DNA from: a virus
IMG/VR virus record: IMGVR_UViG_3300037342_000010
Span: 1-31,520 of that record
Strand: one strand, 5' to 3'
DNA length: 31,520 bases
Within the stretch, counting starts at the first letter, position 1. The number at the start of each line of letters is the position of its first letter. The notes beneath the pieces were generated by a model. The model saw only the letters and a list, made by a program, of their open reading frames with translations, ran no database searches and was not told where the DNA came from. Shown here piece by piece: positions 26,894-31,520 of this stretch. The position numbers were made by a program, and so were the translations under genes.

Positions 26894-29800
26894 TGCGACT
26901 GCTCCTCAGACTCGCGCTGCTGCTGGCTCTCGCCATCCCCGCATCGGCGGCAACGTACTACGTGTCCGCAGCCGGAGCCGATACGAACGCTGGCACGGCT
27001 ACCACGACCTCATGGCTGCACGCGCCGGGAATGCCGAACTGCTCCAACACTTGCGCCTCGACCACGATCTATGCCGGAGATTCGGTAATCCTGCGTGGCG
27101 GCGACACGTGGCACGCGAACGTCAACACCGCCGTCTATATGGGCGGCAACTGGCACTTCACCACGGCTGGAAGTTCCGGGAGCCCGATCTATATCGGCGT
27201 GAGCAAGACGTGGTTCACAGGGACCGTGTGGACGCAGCCGGTCATCACGGGCGACAATCCGGTGTTCAACGGCACCAGCTTTCCGGCGTCCTGCACCTAC
27301 GATTACGGAACTCCGACGCAAAAGTTCCTGATCCAGATTAGCCAGTACAATACTTTCGACAACATCGCATACCTTGGAGACTGCTGGAGTGGCAGCGCGA
27401 GCGGCTTCCCCGGTCAGCTCTACGCCCCCGGCAATGACACCCTGACGAATCTCTACTGCCACGGCTGGACGCTGACCTCAACCTCCTCGGATGCCGTTCC
27501 CTGCATCGCCTCGCAAGGCTCGAATAACATCATCGAGTACAACGTGTTCGACGGCAGCGATGCGCCGAACGGAGCAGCAGGAAGCGCGATCTGCACGAAC
27601 TCTCCGGCCGGCGTGGGATGCACGACTGGCATAGGTATTTACGACGCGGGCTCGGTTGTCGCATTCAACGTCTTTCATCAAATCCGCGTAGGCGGCGTGC
27701 TGGTGGACAGCGAACTGGTCCACGACAACACCTTTGAGTACATGGCCCCGGCCCCGATCAGTTCGATGGGCGTCCAGCACGACGACGCGATCATGTACTA
27801 CCACGGGGGAACGTCGGCCTCGGGCGTGACTGAGTATCTTTACAACAACGTCGTGCGGCACAACTGGATCAACGAGCAGTTTTATATCCCGGTCAGCGGT
27901 GGCTCGACCGCCTACGTTTTCAACAACGTTTTCTATGACAACCACAATGCCGCTGTCGGCAACTGCATCCAGCTCAACGCGCAAAGTTCCGGCACTCAGA
28001 CGCTTTATCTCTATAACAACACTATCGACCAGGACACCGACAATTCCAGCGGCAACACAAACGGCTGTACGATCACCTTTTACGGCACGACAGGCGGTAA
28101 CTCCTTTGGCATCCCGTGGACCGGGCCAGTTTACACCGCGAACAACCACCTGATCGGGTTGAGCGCGATAGCGTCACTGTTCGGCAGCAACTCCGGCGCA
28201 ACCTACACAGTCAATCAGAACGGCGGCGATCTCTTGCAGCCTACCGCGACGGCCCGTTCCCAAGGCTATGTGCAAGCGACCAATGACGCCCCTGTAAACA
28301 GCACTGGTTCGACAGTTGGAGCCGGGATTAACGCTTCCTCGCTCGCGTCCACGTTCTCCTCCGACCTTGCGCTCGATATGAGCACTCCGCTAGGGCCGGT
28401 GCTCGCGGCTGGCTATGGCGGGTACTTCGCGCAGTACCCCCAGATTGCGATGGTCGCCCGTACCGGCGTGCACTCTGGCGCGTGGGACTCGGGCGCGTAC
28501 AAGTGGCTCGTCATCCCGGCGGTCCTGCCGTGCCAGACCGGGTATAGCTGTTTAACAACCTCGACCTCGAACCCCGGCCTAGCGCCTGCTCCCTTCGCTG
28601 GCACCACGGGTGTGAACCAGACGGCCTACGATCCCACCTACAACCAGCTTGGCCTTGGCTGCTACACACGAGCCACAGACTCGACCACGTTCGGCGGGAA
28701 GTCGGTTGGAAATAACACCTACTCCGGTGGCGACAACGATATCATGTGGAGTAAGAACTCCGACTTCGTAGGGACGACGGAGGGCGGATTCATCTTCATC
28801 CTGAATCTGAACGTCAGCGGGAATTGCGCGCAAGTCTTGAACACGGGCAACATCACCGGCGCGGGCGGAATCAGCGGCCCAGGCCCGTTCGGGTTCTCGA
28901 AGGTGCAAGACAATCTGTACTGGAACCTGGTCAACGATACCCAGATTCAGAGCAACGTCATCACCATTCCCTACAACAAGACGGTGACGCAGACGGTCAT
29001 CGCGGACGTGGCGAACGGAACAACGTGCCCCGGCCTTCCCTTTCCCTTTACCCCGACGTGGAGCGGCATTCTCGGCATCAAGAACGACGATACGCGCTTC
29101 GCGATCCTCCTGAGTAACACCGGCGGTCAAGGCACGGGAGTCTGGTCGGTGGTCTACGACCGGACACTCGGGTGCGCAGTAGAGAACACCAGCACCGGCT
29201 CCTATTGGGCATTCTGCACATCAAGTTGCACGCCCTCAACACCCGCGACCGGGACGCTATCGACCACGGGCAATTCCTGCTGGGGCGGCGCGATCCACGA
29301 CGGCCAATTCTCCGGGGACGGTAACTCGGTGGTCATCAGCGAGAACCAAGGCACGGCATGGACGCAAGGGGCGTGCGCTGGGGTGAGCACAGGCACGCAA
29401 TTCTCGATCTGGACACCGGGAACGGCGACAACAGCATGGTGCGGCACGAATACGTCTGGCGGCGGCGGCCTGTATTGCGGAGGGCACGATTCGGTTGGAA
29501 CCAGCAAGATCATCACCTCCGAATCGTCCTCGGTTGCCGCGACCCGCTTGCTGTCGAATGTGACTTCCTACACCCAGTACGCGACCGGCCCACTGTGGTC
29601 CGCGCACGGGTACTGGCCACAACCCGACCAAGCAGACGACTACCCCTATGTGCAGACGGCTTACGGCCTTCTGGCCACAGGGCAGGACTCAGGGTGCGGG
29701 AACCCGAATCTCTGCCCCATCGCGGGTGGCAACGCCATCTTCGTAGACTATCCCGGCAACCCCAGCGCTTATCCTCCCGGCCAGGCGCGCACTTATGCTG

Positions 29801-31520
29801 GGCACACATTTAGCTGCAACACTACGGCTGATCCGACTTACGCGACCTGTCCGCAGGGTTTAGGAGATTTCGGCTTCGGCGGTCAGTACAGCATCATGTC
29901 AGTGTCGCAGGATGGGCAGTGGGCGATGATGGCGAGCGGGATGCTGCTGGGGCTCGGCATCGACTCGACGGGAAACTCCCGCGTGGACGACTTCATCGTG
30001 CATCTTGGGTCACCGCTGTCCACCTTCCCTCACGTTCTGACCGCCGTGCAGCCGCCGACGAGCCCAACGCAGACTAACTATACGGCCTATCAAGCGGTGC
30101 TCGCGCAGAACTCACCGCTACTGCCGATGCAAACTGTCATCGCAGGAGCCGGGAATTCGCAAGCCGCGCCAATTCCTCTCTATATTGACTCGGATACGGG
30201 TACGGGTGCCTGCTCAGTCACGCCTGTGTTCACGACGCTCGACGCGGTAATTGCAGGCTTCTCGGGAATCACTAGCATTATCATCGCCCCGGTGCTAGAA
30301 GGTGGGCAGAACGGCTCTACTTCCAAGTGTGTATGGTCTCAGGCATGGGCGAACGCCTCAGCGCTGACGTGGGCTGCAAGCACGCACTATCTCCCCGGCG
30401 AATATATTTGCATTGGCGCGGCCTGCACGAATCCCACGCCGAGCGGCAAGTATTGGCAGATTCAGACCGGCTGCTACCCCGGCACAGGATACGACAATAC
30501 ATGCGTCTCCAGCGGCACGATCCCATCGTTCCCAGCCTGTATCACAGGTTGCACTCCTGGCACCACAACCGTCGCAGACGGTGCTGGCCCAACAGCGTTC
30601 AACTGGGTCTATGAGGGCTCCGCTGCGCCGTTGCAGGACTCCGCGTGCAACTTTAGCTATAAGTGCGGTAGTTCTACGACGAACTGCTGGCTGGCCAACG
30701 GTTCCGCTGACATCATCATCAACTCAGGCTCCCTTGGCCCATGCACGCTGAACGAGCTGTGGCAATCCCTCCCCATCCCCTCCGAGTTGCCGATCCGCAA
30801 CTGGTACAACCAGATCATCGCGGCGGTGATCGCGCACTACAACGGGAACCCGAAGGTCGGATACATCCGGTTCGGCGGCGTGGCTGGAGGAGAACTAGGC
30901 CCGTTGAAGAGTTCCGAATGGCCGTGGTACGGCTCGACCACCGGCCAGAACCGGGCGCAGTTCCTGTCATGGGTGAACAAGTTTGACGCCGGGATCATGG
31001 GAAACTCGCCCACGGTTCCCATCTACTCGAACTTCAACGTCGCAGGACCGGGCTTCACCGACCCCCTGTACGCGGATCAGGAAGCCTTGCTCGCGGTGCA
31101 ATACAACTTCAACGGTCTCGACACCAACGGCGCTCAACTCTACGACGTACTCAACCTGCTCGGAACCGGCGTACAGAACTGTGCCTTCCCGCTCGTTCTG
31201 GGAACGGAATGCACCACGAGCGACTGGGCTCCGATCTTCGCAACTTACAGCACCAATTCAGCCGGCAATCCCATGCACCACGTACTCCAGAGCGCCACGG
31301 GCTCAAACCCGCTTGATTGCACGTCTCCGTTAGTCGAGGGGCCGATGGGAGCGCTGCCGCCTGGGTCAACCTATTGTGCTGCTGGCTATCCTGGGATGCT
31401 GCCGTTCCTGAACACGTTCGCCACGGTCGGAGTCGGAAGTCCGTCACAGAAGGTATCCGTGGACACGTATGAGTTGTACACGAACGCCTCGGCCGGAACG
31501 ACTCCCACGCAAGAGGCCAG
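26893..31520 (+). CDS. Very large secreted beta-helix protein, 3' end beyond the window
   Basis: The frame is open from ATG 26893 (TAATG overlap with the tailspike) to the window edge, at least 1542 residues. It begins MRLLLRLALLLALAIPASAA, a clear Sec signal peptide. Residues about 20-420 look like a right-handed parallel beta-helix: YYVSAAGADTNAGT at the start, then recurring rungs such as NNIIEYNVFDGS, VHDNTFEYM, YNNVVRHNWI and VFNNVFYDN. A long Cys-, Gly- and Thr-rich middle follows. From about 1300, AVIAHYNGNPKVGYIRFGGV and the following Trp/Tyr-rich part resemble a glycoside-hydrolase-like barrel. A polysaccharide depolymerase or adhesin is likely; the hydrolase part is a weak call. Confidence 0.75.
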   Translation, partial: MRLLLRLALLLALAIPASAATYYVSAAGADTNAGTATTTSWLHAPGMPNCSNTCASTTIYAGDSVILRGGDTWHANVNTAVYMGGNWHFTTAGSSGSPIYIGVSKTWFTGTVWTQPVITGDNPVFNGTSFPASCTYDYGTPTQKFLIQISQYNTFDNIAYLGDCWSGSASGFPGQLYAPGNDTLTNLYCHGWTLTSTSSDAVPCIASQGSNNIIEYNVFDGSDAPNGAAGSAICTNSPAGVGCTTGIGIYDAGSVVAFNVFHQIRVGGVLVDSELVHDNTFEYMAPAPISSMGVQHDDAIMYYHGGTSASGVTEYLYNNVVRHNWINEQFYIPVSGGSTAYVFNNVFYDNHNAAVGNCIQLNAQSSGTQTLYLYNNTIDQDTDNSSGNTNGCTITFYGTTGGNSFGIPWTGPVYTANNHLIGLSAIASLFGSNSGATYTVNQNGGDLLQPTATARSQGYVQATNDAPVNSTGSTVGAGINASSLASTFSSDLALDMSTPLGPVLAAGYGGYFAQYPQIAMVARTGVHSGAWDSGAYKWLVIPAVLPCQTGYSCLTTSTSNPGLAPAPFAGTTGVNQTAYDPTYNQLGLGCYTRATDSTTFGGKSVGNNTYSGGDNDIMWSKNSDFVGTTEGGFIFILNLNVSGNCAQVLNTGNITGAGGISGPGPFGFSKVQDNLYWNLVNDTQIQSNVITIPYNKTVTQTVIADVANGTTCPGLPFPFTPTWSGILGIKNDDTRFAILLSNTGGQGTGVWSVVYDRTLGCAVENTSTGSYWAFCTSSCTPSTPATGTLSTTGNSCWGGAIHDGQFSGDGNSVVISENQGTAWTQGACAGVSTGTQFSIWTPGTATTAWCGTNTSGGGGLYCGGHDSVGTSKIITSESSSVAATRLLSNVTSYTQYATGPLWSAHGYWPQPDQADDYPYVQTAYGLLATGQDSGCGNPNLCPIAGGNAIFVDYPGNPSAYPPGQARTYAGHTFSCNTTADPTYATCPQGLGDFGFGGQYSIMSVSQDGQWAMMASGMLLGLGIDSTGNSRVDDFIVHLGSPLSTFPHVLTAVQPPTSPTQTNYTAYQAVLAQNSPLLPMQTVIAGAGNSQAAPIPLYIDSDTGTGACSVTPVFTTLDAVIAGFSGITSIIIAPVLEGGQNGSTSKCVWSQAWANASALTWAASTHYLPGEYICIGAACTNPTPSGKYWQIQTGCYPGTGYDNTCVSSGTIPSFPACITGCTPGTTTVADGAGPTAFNWVYEGSAAPLQDSACNFSYKCGSSTTNCWLANGSADIIINSGSLGPCTLNELWQSLPIPSELPIRNWYNQIIAAVIAHYNGNPKVGYIRFGGVAGGELGPLKSSEWPWYGSTTGQNRAQFLSWVNKFDAGIMGNSPTVPIYSNFNVAGPGFTDPLYADQEALLAVQYNFNGLDTNGAQLYDVLNLLGTGVQNCAFPLVLGTECTTSDWAPIFATYSTNSAGNPMHHVLQSATGSNPLDCTSPLVEGPMGALPPGSTYCAAGYPGMLPFLNTFATVGVGSPSQKVSVDTYELYTNASAGTTPTQEA

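Overview
The window is a stretch of a tailed double-stranded DNA bacteriophage or prophage (class Caudoviricetes). Every gene I can support lies on the + strand. Genes are tightly packed and many are joined by ATGA or TAATG stop/start overlaps. I see no integrase, replication genes, host genes, tRNA, CRISPR array or insertion sequence. The DNA is moderately GC-rich by eye. The host is probably a Gram-negative soil or sediment bacterium. Acidobacteriota is my guess, from the Ig-like (Big_2-style) repeats and from Sec-signal-bearing beta-helix fibre proteins, but this is inference.

Layout. (1) 64-1868: three small hairpins, then three unrecognised genes whose proteins end in the same basic tail, RP(V/A)RK(F/I)R(L/I/V)V. 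(2) 1914-2790: a promoter and a membrane-anchored Ig-like protein. (3) 2860-5455: an accessory cluster with an Acb2/Tad1-hairpin-like small protein (possible anti-CBASS or anti-Thoeris sponge), a double zinc-finger protein, a peptide deformylase, a Tlde1/L,D-transpeptidase-like peptidoglycan enzyme, and a HAD phosphatase fused to a small phage domain that has its own perfect internal ribosome binding site. (4) 5467-7235: a promoter, then small zinc-ribbon, membrane and basic proteins. (5) 7243-14625: the packaging operon, with a putative small terminase, a large terminase split by a 260-residue intein, four small or medium unknown genes, the portal protein and one more small gene. It is followed by a strong terminator. 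(6) 14781-19183: the capsid module, with small basic proteins, a scaffold candidate, the major capsid protein and two decoration-like proteins, separated by unusually structured spacers. (7) 19255-21793: a head-tail adaptor candidate, several very small basic proteins and a structural protein. (8) 21800-31520: four consecutive fibre or tailspike proteins, all starting with a Sec signal peptide; the last runs off the window.

The genes describe DNA packaging (TerS/TerL/portal), head assembly (scaffold/capsid) and host attachment (beta-helix spikes). No tape-measure, tail-tube or baseplate gene is visible, which fits a short-tailed virion but is not proof.

The signals least explained by ordinary annotation are these: a 17-bp palindrome (consensus close to AGTCCAAGACTTGGACT) at six dispersed places; three tandem tetraloop hairpins with an alternative pairing just after the capsid gene; signal peptides on all four fibre genes; promoters placed so that transcription would start at the ATG; and the shared C-terminal tag of the first three genes.
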